Below the pieces are notes generated by a model. The model searched no databases. It was not told the DNA's origin and saw nothing but the letters and a program-made list of their open reading frames with translations. A stretch of 64,000 nt of DNA, from NCBI GenBank assembly GCA_947579605.1, contig OX388312.1, positions 27,923,313 through 27,987,312 of the forward strand, written 5' to 3'. The position numbers were made by a program, and so were the translations under genes. The DNA is from Athripsodes cinereus (Eukaryota > Arthropoda > Insecta > Trichoptera > Leptoceridae). Positions within the stretch are counted from its first letter, which is position 1, and every line of letters begins with the position of its first letter. Of this stretch, positions 33,270 to 44,047 are shown piece by piece.

Positions 33270-33723
33270 AATTCACTAGAATGTAATAAATATACAATAA
33301 TAAAAAGAGAAAACTCAATGCAAAAAATGCCAATCAATGAACATTGAAAACACGCGACTACTTTGCAACAATATTTCTCACGAGAATTTACACACAGTTT
33401 TTTTCATAAAAATGCCGAAAATATGATGGAATCACGGGTTATCTGCAAAACAATAAAGATACTATTAGTTTTATTTATTAAACAAATGTTTCAAAAACAA
33501 CAATTAGATACGATTACAGTTGTGAAATTGTAGGGTAGATATTATTGTAACAATTAACCTTAAAATGTATAATATTTATATAAAATGGCAATGAATCCCC
33601 AGATAGTTAAATATATTGATCTATTTGAATGGAAATGTAATATTATAGGATAGAATTGTAAATGAATAGGAAAATATAGGATACGATACGCAATGATGGA
33701 TTCGATGTTTTTTCCGAAAGATG

Positions 33724-33742
33724 TCCTGTTTTACGGTCGCCA
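33724..33742 (-). promoter_or_regulatory. BEL primer-binding site, tRNA-Arg type
   Basis: Just downstream of the 5' LTR the minus strand reads TGGCGACCGTAAAACAGGA, complementary to the 3' end of insect tRNA-Arg apart from a small mismatch/insertion in the middle. tRNA identity is from memory of the Arg acceptor stem. Confidence 0.75.
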
Positions 33743-33743
33743 A

Positions 33744-34075
33744 TGTTGTTGTGTCTCGATCGCCTATGTCCCTTTCACGATCGCTAATGTTGAGTTGTGT
33801 AACTGATGAGTGGATGGATTGCAGAACAAACACTTTTTTATTATATTGTGGAATTTAATGTAAAACTTGTAACAAAATAGAACAGTATAGATGCTAATGT
33901 TTTTGTTTGACTGTGTATTGGAGAAGAAGAGATGGATCAACAAGTGTGTGTGTATTATATACACGTAACCAAAGACAAACCCTGAATTGAATCTATTCGC
34001 CATAGATTATCACCTTATGTCTATAGCCAGTGACTAGTGCTTCATAATTCACCACACAGATGGCAGTATTCAACA
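33744..34075 (-). repeat. BEL 5' LTR (332 bp)
   Basis: Begins TGTTGAATACTGCC and ends ACACAACAACA on the minus strand. It carries 15 bp (around GTAACTGATGAGTGG) that the 3' LTR lacks. Confidence 0.92.
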
Positions 34076-34080
34076 AAAGT

Positions 34081-34467
34081 TGCTTAGAATAATACCGGTT
34101 AATTTATATATATAAAAAAAAAACAAAAATCTATTATAATAAACACTTGTAATATTGTTAGAAAGTTTCTGAGCACAGATATTTCAGGCACAATGCTGGT
34201 ATTTTGAACCCTGCGTTATGAGCCTAATCCTTTGATATCCTGTATATCTGGATAGGTGAATTTTTCCCGGCATTAGACTGTTAAATTTTTGTGTGACCAT
34301 GACTGATCATAATATGAAGACTTATCTGGTTGTATAATGCTGAGAAGTGTGGATGGCAATTCTGCCGCCGCGTAAAAATTATTATCCTACGCATTTGTAA
34401 TAGAAAATGGACATCCCTATTCATTCATACTATAATGCCATCATAAAGTTTAATTTATCGACCGACG
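34081..34467. other. Non-coding DNA
   Basis: No feature recognised between the BEL element and the foldback repeat. Confidence 0.4.
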
Positions 34468-34502
34468 GTTCTTGGTGGAAGTTCATATTAATAATTTTTA
34501 AA

Positions 34503-34681
34503 ATGAAACACGATATATAGTTATTCCACTATTGACATTATTTATTTTTGCGAGCCGGCTTTCAAGAGCTTCCGATCTCATAACTTTACTTTTGTCTGAC
34601 GATGAGAGCGGAAGCTCTTGAAAGCCGGCTCGCAGAAATAAATAATGTCAATACTGGAATAACTATATATCGTGTTTCAAT
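34503..34681. repeat. Foldback repeat with 78-nt arms
   Basis: ATGAAACACGATATATAGTT onward to CTTCCGATCTCAT (34503-34581) is mirrored by 34601-34679; the loop is about 20 nt. The centre contains GAGCCGGCTTTCAAGAGCTT on each arm. Single-arm relatives are at 16829-16950 and 35068-35180 (TGAAACACGGATTTTAGTAA, then CCTCATCTTCAGGC). Confidence 0.85.
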
Positions 34682-34684
34682 TCA

Positions 34685-35400
34685 AAAAATATTATTATGC
34701 CATCTTTCACAAATGGCGTAGCCTGCTGACGTTCAATTGAAAAAGTGTCCTCTCCATGTCATTAAAAAATAAGATATTCAGAATGGGTGGAACATCTCAT
34801 CATTAAATTAAGGATGTCAATGAAAATGAATGTAAACGAGAAATGGACATGCTTTATAATCAAATGTATTGAGATTAATTTACTTGAATAAAAGTGAGTT
34901 GCGCACAACACACTTTCTAACAGATTAGAATTCTTTATATACACATTTTTATAATAAATACCAGGGAAATTCAACTAAAGGCCCGCAACTCTTACTTATG
35001 ATAGAGACAATAATAATATTAAAGGATATACTTAGTTTGTAAAGTTTATATTATCGACTAAAGGTTTTTTGTGTATGTCCAAATATAATAAGGAATCAAA
35101 ATGAAACACGGATTTTAGTAATTACAGTTTAAATAAGGAGTTGGTTTCCAGGAGTTTTCACCCTCATCTTCAGGCAAATGAAGCAATGTTAAAAAGGACG
35201 CTTATTTATTTACTTATTTTATTCTTCTCGCACATCATCATTCACATAACAAAACAGTTACCATAAGAAAAATGTATTGATATACAGTGGCGAGATTATC
35301 ACTTTATAGTGATATTTTCCATCTAACCACATCATATCTAAAATTAATCTTAAAAATTAAGCAAAACAAAATCATTTCATAACAGACAAAAGACGAATAA
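34685..35400. other. Non-coding DNA with one foldback-family scrap
   Basis: Apart from the single-arm relative at 35068-35180 nothing is recognised. Confidence 0.4.
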
Positions 35401-35403
35401 CGA

Positions 35404-35830
35404 AGACTCCGGCACCGGCGACCCTCGGGTTCACCGGCATGAATACCAAAAGAAGTTTCCGGACACCTCAATCGGCTCTCTGCTCATTTTTATTTTCTCT
35501 TTGTTTTCTTAAATTTTTATTTGTTGTTTTTTTATTTTTATTTTATTTGAATATTGATTTGTTTTTCTAGGTTAAGGAAATGCCTTTGTAAATATATTGT
35601 TAGTTTTATGTTGTGAATGTATTTGCTTCTCTCGGCTAGAGGGACATCGAAGGAGTGTAGTCAAAAGATTCCACACATGGAGGTTTTTGGCCGGCCAGCT
35701 CCTCAGGCTGCCCACTATGGCGCCTCCGGTATGGACAAAATTTGTGTAGTGTAGAATTCAGATAAATGGAAGTCCCCAGACTTCTGCGCTATCCGGGTGG
35801 TCGGTGGGTCTCCTTCAATGTTCATAACAG
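35404..35830 (+). repeat. GGCCGGCC-core repeat family, copy 1
   Basis: Ordered conserved blocks: GGCGACCCTCGGGTTCACCG, TTGCTTCTCTCGGCTAGAGG, GACATCGAAG, GGCCGGCCAGCTCCTCAGGC, TGCCCACTATGGC, GAAGTCCCCAGACTTCTG, TATCCGGGT and CTTCAATGTT. The same order recurs at 53440, 54280 and 55960, all on this strand. I cannot assign it to a named element. Confidence 0.75.
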
Positions 35831-36164
35831 ACAATTTCATAAAAGGATGAAAAATCAAATTCTGGTGAATTCGACCTAAAATGCTATCAGAGAGGTATGA
35901 AGAGGCAAGTGTTGGAAGTGAAACTAAGAGATAATATACAAATGTAGTCATCAGAGCCCTAAGATAGATCATGGCATGCAAATGAAAAAAACATCAGACC
36001 ACAAAAGAGATCAGCTGACGACATTATCACAATTGTGAGACAAAAATGGATGCAGAGGGCACAATATCGAGACGTTTGAAAGAGTTTGATCAAGTCCTAT
36101 ATCCAGTAGAGGAGAGATTAAACCTTCCCAAAAGGGGGTTAAATAAATCTGAACAATTGATACT
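35831..36164. other. Non-coding DNA
   Basis: No feature recognised; short frames lack domains. Confidence 0.4.
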
Positions 36165-36440
36165 AAACTTTACTTACTTATGCAGCTATTCCTTTCCACT
36201 GTTGAACATGTCTTCCCATATGTCTCCAGGCATCTCTGTCCTGAGGCTCCTGCAACCAATCACCAGCGATTCTTCTAATGTCGTCTGACCAACGTGTTAG
36301 AGGTCTCTACTCCTCTACTCCTTTTATCTTCATGAGGTCTCCACTCCACTACTCTTTTTGACCACTTCAACCTTGTCACTTTTTCGACAACATCCGTAAA
36401 TTCGGATCTTCGACGTATCTCCGTGTTTACTAAACTTGAT
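36165..36440 (-). pseudogene. RTE/BovB-like LINE C-terminal fragment
   Basis: Minus-strand pieces read VTRLKWSKRVVEWRPHEDKR, then, after frame changes, RWSDDIRRIAGDWLQE and QDRDAWRHMG followed by QQWK. This is the WxDDI/DRxxWR/QQW tail of RTE-group proteins. It is a different family from A and B in this window. Confidence 0.65.
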
Positions 36441-36469
36441 TATAACTAATTACATTCTTAGCTGCCATA

Positions 36470-37390
36470 AATGAAAAAAAAAAAAAAAAAATTGGCTTTA
36501 AGTAGAACATTATATATGTCATGCTTCCTGTAATGAATACTTACGAATGAAGGAACTATTCAGATACCTACTTTAAAAACATCTATGCCATTCGCATTTT
36601 GGTTAAAGTTGGACAGTTCTGGTTTAGCTAACATCTAAGTAGGTACGAGTCTGTAGATGTTGTTAGTGTAGTTTTTATCCACCTTAACATTGAACCTGTA
36701 TTGATGACAATAGTGTGAGTTAATTAATCAATGTGTATAGTCTATACATTGTAATAACAACCGTGGGAGTATCATACAAGTAAATATATACTGAGTACAC
36801 TGGTGCATCTAAACAAGTTAATTTATATAGGTACTCATTTAATCATACATAAACTGTATCTATTTATTTTATTTGTCACTTTAAATTGGTTGCAATTACA
36901 GTTATTTCGTTTTTAGAGTTTTATACTCTTCCTTCGGAGAGGGACGAAAGTGGAATAAATGCTGTGGAGATGAGATTGCTAAGAAGAATGGTTGGTAAAC
37001 TTTCAAATTGTGTACACTTATAAATAGGGCGATATATTGATACCTTTTTTTGTCTACATTGCTTGTTTTTTATGTATATATATTGTTTGTAGAGTACTGT
37101 TGATGTGAAATAAATTAATAAATAAAAAATTACAAAGGAATTATATATTACGTATGTACTTTAAAATTTAAGGGAAGTAGTAACGTCGTTACTGGTTCTA
37201 GAAATTGCTGCTGTCAGTACATAAATATAAAGGTTATTTGGTGAATTAAAAAAATCTAGATTTATACACGTGGACACATAATTATTGCAACTGGAGTTTT
37301 TTATGTATGTAATAATATCATATGGTTCCACGTGTCATTGAAAAGTCATAATTTAATAAATAATTGTGTATGTTTGTATGGTTTGTATGT
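36470..37390. other. AT-rich DNA with one RTE-A scrap
   Basis: A poly-A run lies at 36475-36490. The stretch 36940-36998 encodes ESGINAVEMRLLRRM on the plus strand, a 60-bp relic of RTE family A. An A-rich LINE-like tail may be present near 37105. Nothing else recognised. Confidence 0.5.
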
Positions 37391-37527
37391 TACGATAGGT
37401 ATTGTTTCAACCGCAAGATATGCATCACTTGCAGGCTAGAGAAGAGAGTATTAGGTGTTCTGATGCTTACGAATCGGCTGTGCCTGCAAGTGATGCATAT
37501 CTTGCGGTTGAAACCATACCTATCGTA
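37391..37527. repeat. Hairpin with 46-nt arms and 45-nt loop
   Basis: TACGATAGGTATTGTTTCAA and onward to TTGCAGGC (37391-37436) is mirrored by 37482-37527 with one mismatch. It ends 6-7 bases before the SINE at 37534. RNA from it would form a stem the length of a miRNA precursor, but nothing shows that it is processed. Confidence 0.9.
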
Positions 37528-37533
37528 ATATAT

Positions 37534-37715
37534 GAGTTCGTCGGTAGCCTGGAGGTAGAGTCTCGGCCTCTTGAACAAGGGGTCCGCGGTTCGATCCCAG
37601 GTGCCAGCAAACTCCCCTTTCACGAGACAAGCTTTTAGCTTACTGTGGAAGGTGTATAAAGTTGTATTTGGGTTTATAACAAAACCCAGATATATCTTTT
37701 TTAAAAATTAAAATA
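37534..37715 (+). mobile_element. tRNA-derived SINE, copy 2 (best preserved)
   Basis: A-box TAGCCTGGAGG at 37544-37554 and B-box GGTTCGATCCC at 37588-37598 are spaced as in tRNA genes. The body continues CTCCCCTTTCACGAGACAAG and ends with GGGTTTATAACAAAACCCAG and an A-rich tail. Confidence 0.85.
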
Positions 37716-37719
37716 AAAA

Positions 37720-38335
37720 AAATAAAATAAATATATAATACAAACACTTTCGTAGGTGTGAAAATCCAGTTATACGAAAAACAAAAACCTTCGCATATGC
37801 TTGTTATATCTACTTTAAGACACTGTTACTAGCAATGACAGATGTAAAAAATATTCTGTATACGGGGTCTCATCCTATGAGTAGATTTTATGCTGAGGAT
37901 TAATACTGTGAAACTTAATTGTGCAAAAAAAATACCAATATTTTGCATCAGATGATAATAGTTTATTCCTGTTTTCGAGTGCATGTAAAAAGCAGGAGTT
38001 CATTAAACATTAAAAATCTTCAGTTCAGTACACATTAAGCCAGGGGTTCACACTGCTTAGCCCTGGATGTTTCAAGAACATCAGTTCTCAAGTCATCTAG
38101 TCAGTCTAAAGCATTTTTTTTTGATCCAAGAGTGGGCCTGAGGTTGACTTTATATGGGTTAGCCTCCGCTAAACCCATTCGAAAATTTATACTCCCTTGA
38201 TGTAGGTACCTACTTTTGGTGAAAAATCTCACTTTGAGAATGGCTTAGCATTGAGGTATGCTACTCACCCTGATTATGGGCACGGAGAAGACTAGTTGTA
38301 TATTTGATATAGGCAGCTGGTCCTCTGGCGATACA
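37720..38335. other. Non-coding DNA
   Basis: No feature recognised. Confidence 0.4.
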
Positions 38336-38340
38336 GCATT

Positions 38341-39178
38341 CTAGGTTTTTATTTATTTATTTATTTTCTCGAAGAGAACAAACAGTCAACACAACAAGTA
38401 TTACAACAATTAAAATTAAATGAAATATAGACCACAAGAGTCCCCCTATATTACCACAGTTTAAAGAATTAAAAGCAACTAAGACAAACACACAAAACCA
38501 ACAACAAAAACAAAGAAATATAATAATAAGATAAGATAAGACAAGATAAGAGAAAAGTTTACATAATGATCAATCATATTATAATACAATTAATAAAATT
38601 AATAAAATAAAACACATCAATGAACAGTAAAACCACCGATTCAAGCAATATATAAAATAATAAGTATAAACTTTTCTATAATAATATAACAAAAATTCAT
38701 AAATTAATAAATAAAGAAATCAATAAGTCAGTTATTCGAATTAAATATACTATAATAATTAAAAAAATACATAAAATAAAAAATAAATTTAAATTAAAAA
38801 TAATGAATATAATATAACATAATATAATATAATATAATACAATATAATAATAAGATTACGGCAGATAACCAATAAATAATAAATATACTATAATAATTAA
38901 AAAAAATACATAAATTAAAAAATAAATTTAAATTAAAAATAATGAATATAATAATAAGATTACGGCAGATAACCAATTAAAAAATGATACACCAAAAGCG
39001 ACAGTGAGAATTAAGTAGAATTAGAATCCAGCAACAAGTGGCTCATGGAAGTAAGTGGAGTTGGCATAAAGTCCAAAAGATAAAATTGTAAAACTATAAA
39101 CTATGAGGGATGTTGCGACAATCTCAGCAGTTGGACAACTCCAGTTCTGAACTGATTTCTACTCAAATAGAAAATGTC
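38341..39178 (-). mobile_element. Jockey LINE 3' UTR, copy 2
   Basis: Matches 25300-26290 almost line by line, with the same TAAATAAATAAA tail, the ACAAACAGTC block and the GATTACGGCAGATAACCAAT blocks (two instead of three). It stops at AAATAGAAAATGTC (39178), just inside the coding end, so the copy is 5' truncated to UTR plus a few codons. Confidence 0.9.
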
Positions 39179-39179
39179 A

Positions 39180-39900
39180 GGGATCTACCTATACAGTGAT
39201 GGGAGTGATGGATGTAGGAGATACCGTGGTGGGAATGATGGGTGAATGTATATAATGATAGATTTGTCACTTTTTTTTAATCTAACAGCGAAGAACTTAC
39301 ATACACCATCTGCAATTATATTTTATATGCTTAATTTTTTTTTTCTATGTTTATGCATTATTTCATTTTCTAAAAATTTTATTTGTTGATATTATTTGTA
39401 AATGCTGACACAGCCGTTTGTTATGTAAATAATTAAATAAAATGGCATGTTGTCAATTTTACGTTTATTTCTTCAGCAATGTCGGGTGATATTAGACTAG
39501 TATGAAAATAAAATTATCTGCTACGAACATTACTACCTGATAAATAAATTTATAGGCACTAATCATTATAAAATATGAAATCATTCAAATAAGTACAATT
39601 TTTATTGTATAGCCTTCTATTTCATTACACATTTTGTGGTATTTTTGTTCATGATTATTTTTTCACCCCGAATTAGTGCACATTATCTTTATTACTTGTA
39701 AAACAAATTAAAATATGGAAATATTTTATAAACAAAATCATATAATAATATAATCATAATTTATTTCCCAAAATGTTTTTACAGTACGAAGAACTGTTTT
39801 TTTTTACTATTTAAATTCACACTTGTGGGTATTAAGGTAAAAATTCATAGCAGAAAACCTATTCTATGTACGAGAATATATGATCTTTGTTTCAGGAATA
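39180..39900. other. AT-rich non-coding DNA
   Basis: No feature recognised. Confidence 0.4.
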
Positions 39901-39903
39901 TTT

Positions 39904-40410
39904 TTGTAACTACTTGTACTACTATCCCATCACGGCATATCCCACAAGTTGGGTAGCCAGCAGACCAGCCGCATACAATAAAGTTGCAAGCTGTGCCAAC
40001 AAAAATTAAGACATTCAGTATTCAGCAAACCCATTTGGATAAATAAAATATATTTATTTTTCAAATTTATTTTTCAATATCCCGTGGAGCACCTGATAAA
40101 GAATTGGTCTCCCACTCTTCTGCGTAAGTTTTCGAGTGTCCCGTAAAAGGCAGGTGTTCGAAAAAAATAAGACATTTTACATCTTAAATTCTGCGATGAG
40201 GCTTGCCACCCATCCTGAATGTCTTGATTTTATATTGGCACGAAGAGGACAGTTTGTATGTTTCTATCATGCAGCTGATTTGCTGGCTACCCCACTTGTG
40301 GGATATGCCGTGGTGGTATAGTATTTTTCAAACACCCGCCTTTTACAGGACACTTGAAAACATAGGAAAAGAGTGAACGACCAATTCTTTGCCAGGTGCT
40401 CCACGGTTTG
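39904..40410. repeat. Snapback repeat with two pairs of inverted arms
   Basis: Pair one: ATCACGGCATATCCCACAAG with GGTAGCCAGCAGAC (39928-39975) against 40268-40320. Pair two: CGTGGAGCACCTGATAAAGA to CCCGTAAAAGGCAGGTGTTC (40083-40160) against 40330-40408. Fragments of the same family occur at 20640-20990, 42479-42560, 57300-57430 and 61225-61275. No frame in it looks coding. Confidence 0.75.
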
Positions 40411-41095
40411 ATATTATGTATGAAATTACAGAGCTGAATAAAATTCGATAGATCAATTTTTTATAGTTGTTAAGTTGAAAGACACCGCATTTTAGAGATC
40501 AACTTACCCAGGGAGGGTTTTTTTTACTAAAAAAATTACAGTTTTTCCGTTATTTTGGTATTAGCTATACTACCAACTTAAGAGATTTCCATACAAATTT
40601 AAAAATACCTTTATAGCAGGTATATTAATTTTGCTTACGTAGGTAGGCACCCATTTCAACACGTGTACCAAGTATCTTTACTACCAAACGAGACAAGAAG
40701 AAAAAATTATCGTTCAATATAGAAAGAGAAGGCTATATTATTATTATATGTGTTGTGTATTCAACGTAGTGTTACCAAAATTTATGGGACTTGTAACGCA
40801 TATTTAATATTGAAAACATACGTCAGCAACAATGATAATTATAAGGTTTTTGATAAGACAGTATTGATAATATTAGTTTGGTATGTATGGTATACGTGTT
40901 TCGTAACATGTATACCTTGATCTGCGAATTGCGTATTGTAAATGATCTAAAAATACTTCATTAATGATAATTTATTGATTTACATATCAACGGTATGAGC
41001 CTTTTACATGTTACACGATACATATATAAAGTACAAATCAAAATTCTCATTCACAACGCAGCTGGAGCAAAGACAATAACGAAAATTAAAAAAAC
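40411..41095. other. Non-coding DNA with a LINE 3'-end scrap
   Basis: A piece like the LINE 3' end at 13395 starts near 40470, and ATGAGCCTTTTACATGTTAC at 40995 resembles the tail of the 9747 LINE. Otherwise nothing. Confidence 0.4.
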
Positions 41096-41096
41096 C

Positions 41097-41250
41097 TGGC
41101 GGTAGAATTTCAGCCTCATGCAAAACAGGTTAGCGGTTCGATCCCAGATTCTGGCAAACTTCCCTTTCACGACACAAGCTTTTAGCTTACTGTGAAAAAT
41201 GTATAAGGTTGTACCTATTTGGGTTTATAAAAAAAAACCCAGACACTTAT
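41097..41250 (+). mobile_element. tRNA-derived SINE, copy 3
   Basis: B-box GGTTCGATCCC at 41135-41145, then CTTCCCTTTCACGACACAAG and the GGGTTTATAAAAAAAAACCC end. The region around the A-box is degenerate. Confidence 0.75.
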
Positions 41251-41499
41251 ATATTTTTTACATTAAAAAAACTACACAATAAATTCAAAAGTACAGCTCA
41301 TGTTTTGTGGAAGATTCCAACGTCTTTATCAATTATTTTCTCTTTGAAATTTATGAGAAAAGATAAACTATGGGCTCAATACTACAACTAAACATTCAAA
41401 ATCAATAGTTTTGAGTAGAGAATACACTCAGAAGGATTGTTATCAATATGTTATACATATATTTGTTTTTGAAACAATTTGATAACAATACATAGAAGC

Positions 41500-41660
41500 T
41501 TCTTAATTAATAATAATTATTACTAGAAATTACTCAAACATTAAAAGCAAACATCAGGAACACACAACTCAAAACCATCAAAATTCAAGAAGTCTAGTAA
41601 TAATATTGAGTCCACGATATGGAAACAAAAACTTACTAAAAAAAACTAAAAAAAATATTA
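41500..41660 (-). repeat. Dispersed repeat, inverse partner of 43370-43520
   Basis: TACTAGAAATTACTCAAACA and neighbouring blocks match the reverse complement of 43480-43500 and its surroundings. Origin unknown. Confidence 0.5.
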
Positions 41661-42104
41661 AAATAATGTTATTTACAACATGTCAACTTTTAGGCATAAA
41701 GTTGGAGATTATACTTGTTTTGAATACTTTAAGTTTAAACGTATAAATTTAGCGATACACGTCGATGTAACACGCACGTGATTTTTTCCCTCAAAACAAG
41801 TAACAGAGGTCAATCTCGTAGTACACTCTTCCTCACACATGTGCTTCATTCCCTTTACCTTCTGTAAGGATACTCCTTGCCTAAATGATTATATTATCAA
41901 GACCTCTAAGCCAGTCTAACCCGTTTTACTGTGATATATATATCACACATTTTGAATTTCACGAACGACATTGAAAAGTTCATCATCAAGTTCTGTCCCG
42001 TACAGAAAATACGTTAATGCAAAGAATTGAAAACAAAATGTAAATGACATGCAGTTAGTTCGCTGGCTCCCTTAATCAAATCACTGAATGAAAATTGAAT
42101 TAAC
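41661..42104. other. Non-coding DNA
   Basis: A short palindrome GTGATATATATATCAC is at 41931-41946. Nothing else recognised. Confidence 0.4.
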
Positions 42105-42350
42105 CAATTAAATGTAAATGGATTGGCCACAACATCAGGCACCCAGGACTGCTCATCGCCATCGCGGAGGGTACGAACAAAGGCACAAATGGCAGAGGCC
42201 GACCAAGAGATGCGTATATGGACCAACTGAAGAGGGACATGAACTGTGGCTCATACCTAGAGCTGAAGAGGCTGGCTGAGAATAGGGAGGAATGGAAAAG
42301 AAAATCCAAACTTGTTGCAGATCAATCCAATGGATTGTTACCCATTATAT
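42105..42350 (+). pseudogene. RTE family B, C-terminal fragment
   Basis: The plus strand encodes WIGHNIRHPGLLIAIAEGT, GRGRPRDAYMDQLKRDMNCG and LAENREEWKRKSKLVADQ before an ATTATATATAA tail. Truncated well downstream of the polymerase domain. Confidence 0.85.
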
Positions 42351-43700
42351 ATAATCTTTCAACGGTGTCTTCGACAAAGAATAGAATAAGAATCTTTTCT
42401 TTTTGTTTTCGAGTGTATAAGAGATATAACATTTACATTTCAGCATGAATTGTAATTATAACCCATCGTGCATTATTTTTTATAGGTACGGAGAGGGAAA
42501 CTTGTATCTTTAGTAATCAGTGAATCTGCTGACAGCTCAACTTATGGGATATGCTGTAAAAGTTCAGAAAGATTATTTCGGTGTACCTAATTTCAAAGAG
42601 GCTCGTCCAAGCTGTTGGAAACCTTGTAGACGTAAAAAGAGTTCTTTCCTGTTTGCCAACTATTATTGAATTTTTTTTAAACATGATTCAGCCAGGACTA
42701 TCTCCAGTATTTTTTATCGCTGTCTTATCTTCTTCCTCATGTCTGAAGATAGTGGTAGAGGTAGGTGACCCTCTGGGTAATCACTCTCCACTTGTATCTG
42801 TTCTGAGTCATGCAGAGAGCATCCATATATCTTTTTTTCATCATCAAATAAGACAGCTGATTTGATTGTTTATTGACCTTTATCACGCAAATGATCCATA
42901 TACGAACACAGTGGAATGTCCTCATTCAGAACTACAAACAAATAAAATTTAATCCTTATCCTCCAACTGCCTACTATGTTAGCGACACAGTCAAGGTGAG
43001 AGAATAACTAACTATTCAGCCAATTACATTTATTGTATAGACTAGTCAGGCAGTACAAAGTTTCTCGTAAAGATGTTCCAAAATTACAAAACAAAAAAAC
43101 GTATGCCGTTTTACTCTATAACATCAAAATGCTAATTGTCTTCGTCGATCGAATACAAAATAATGAAAGGATCATCAAAATAAAAAAAAAATCCAGGTGT
43201 CTTTCAAATTTAATGAGTAATAGGTACTAATAATAAACACAAAACGACCATTGATGTCAAAAGGTGCACTTCTTATAAATGAGCCTCAAAATAAATTATT
43301 TTGTATCAATACTAACCATTTTAAATGCATCTACAATGAGGGAGATAATTATGAATGTAGAAGTCGATGTATAAAATATGAAATTGTGGGCTCAGTACTA
43401 AAACTGACAGTAAAAAAGCTCAGTAAAAAAAGACATCTCAAAATTTTTGGTTGCTCTGAATTGTGTGTTTGCCATTTATATTTGAGTAATTTCTAGTAAT
43501 ATTATTTTATGATTTGAGAGGCTTCCTTGTACTTTAACAAAAGTGCTTGAATAATATTATGTATTTATTACTATCCTTTTGATTATAACGTCATGATTTA
43601 TTCGTTACCTCAAAACTATTAATTTTGAGATGTCTAGTTATAGTATTAAACCCAAGAATTTATTTTGGCCGCACGATTATATTTGCCGTATTAACAAGTT
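42351..43700. other. Non-coding DNA with scattered repeat scraps
   Basis: Snapback-family text at 42479-42560 and the repeat at 43370-43520 (inverse of 41500). The frames at 42581-42865 and 43251-43496 have no domain. A LINE 3'-end scrap lies at 43705-43765. Confidence 0.4.
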
Positions 43701-44047
43701 TTCCCTTGAATTTATTTATTTCTTATATCTATGGCTTTAAGCCTTTCACATCAATAAGATGCATACGTTTATATGATTAACAATAAGTTTTTCATAAACA
43801 TAAAAACAAATAACAAAAAGAAAATATTAATTAGTCGATGAAATACTTGAGAGACGATGGTCCTGGCTAGGACATGTTCTAAGAATGCCCAACGACAGTT
43901 GACCAAAAACAGCCATGTTCTTCCGTCTGCAAGGGTTCTCTCGGCCCGGGCGTCCCTCTTTCACAATACACCGTTCCTATGACAACAACATCAGATCGCA
44001 GGTAATGTCGTGGGAAGAGGTGACGTGATTGGCGCAGAGACGCTCTG

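Larger units (their letters stand above)
27460..34075 (-). mobile_element. BEL/Pao LTR retrotransposon, structurally complete (6.6 kb)
   Basis: Minus-strand order: 5' LTR (34075-33744), primer-binding site, one gag-pol frame (33269-28185), polypurine tract, 3' LTR (27776-27460). The 5-bp word AAAGT flanks both ends (27455-27459 and 34076-34080) as a target duplication. The two LTRs are nearly identical except for a 15-bp length difference, and the long frame is intact, so the insertion looks recent. Confidence 0.93.

Noticed and set aside
37588..37598. A tRNA gene
   Set aside because: A- and B-box matches are present, but acceptor and anticodon stems do not close and the sequence recurs as a SINE with its own 3' tail.
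42581..42865. 94-codon frame with a hydrophobic centre
   Set aside because: Looks like a chance hydrophobic frame in T-rich DNA; no neighbouring exon signal.
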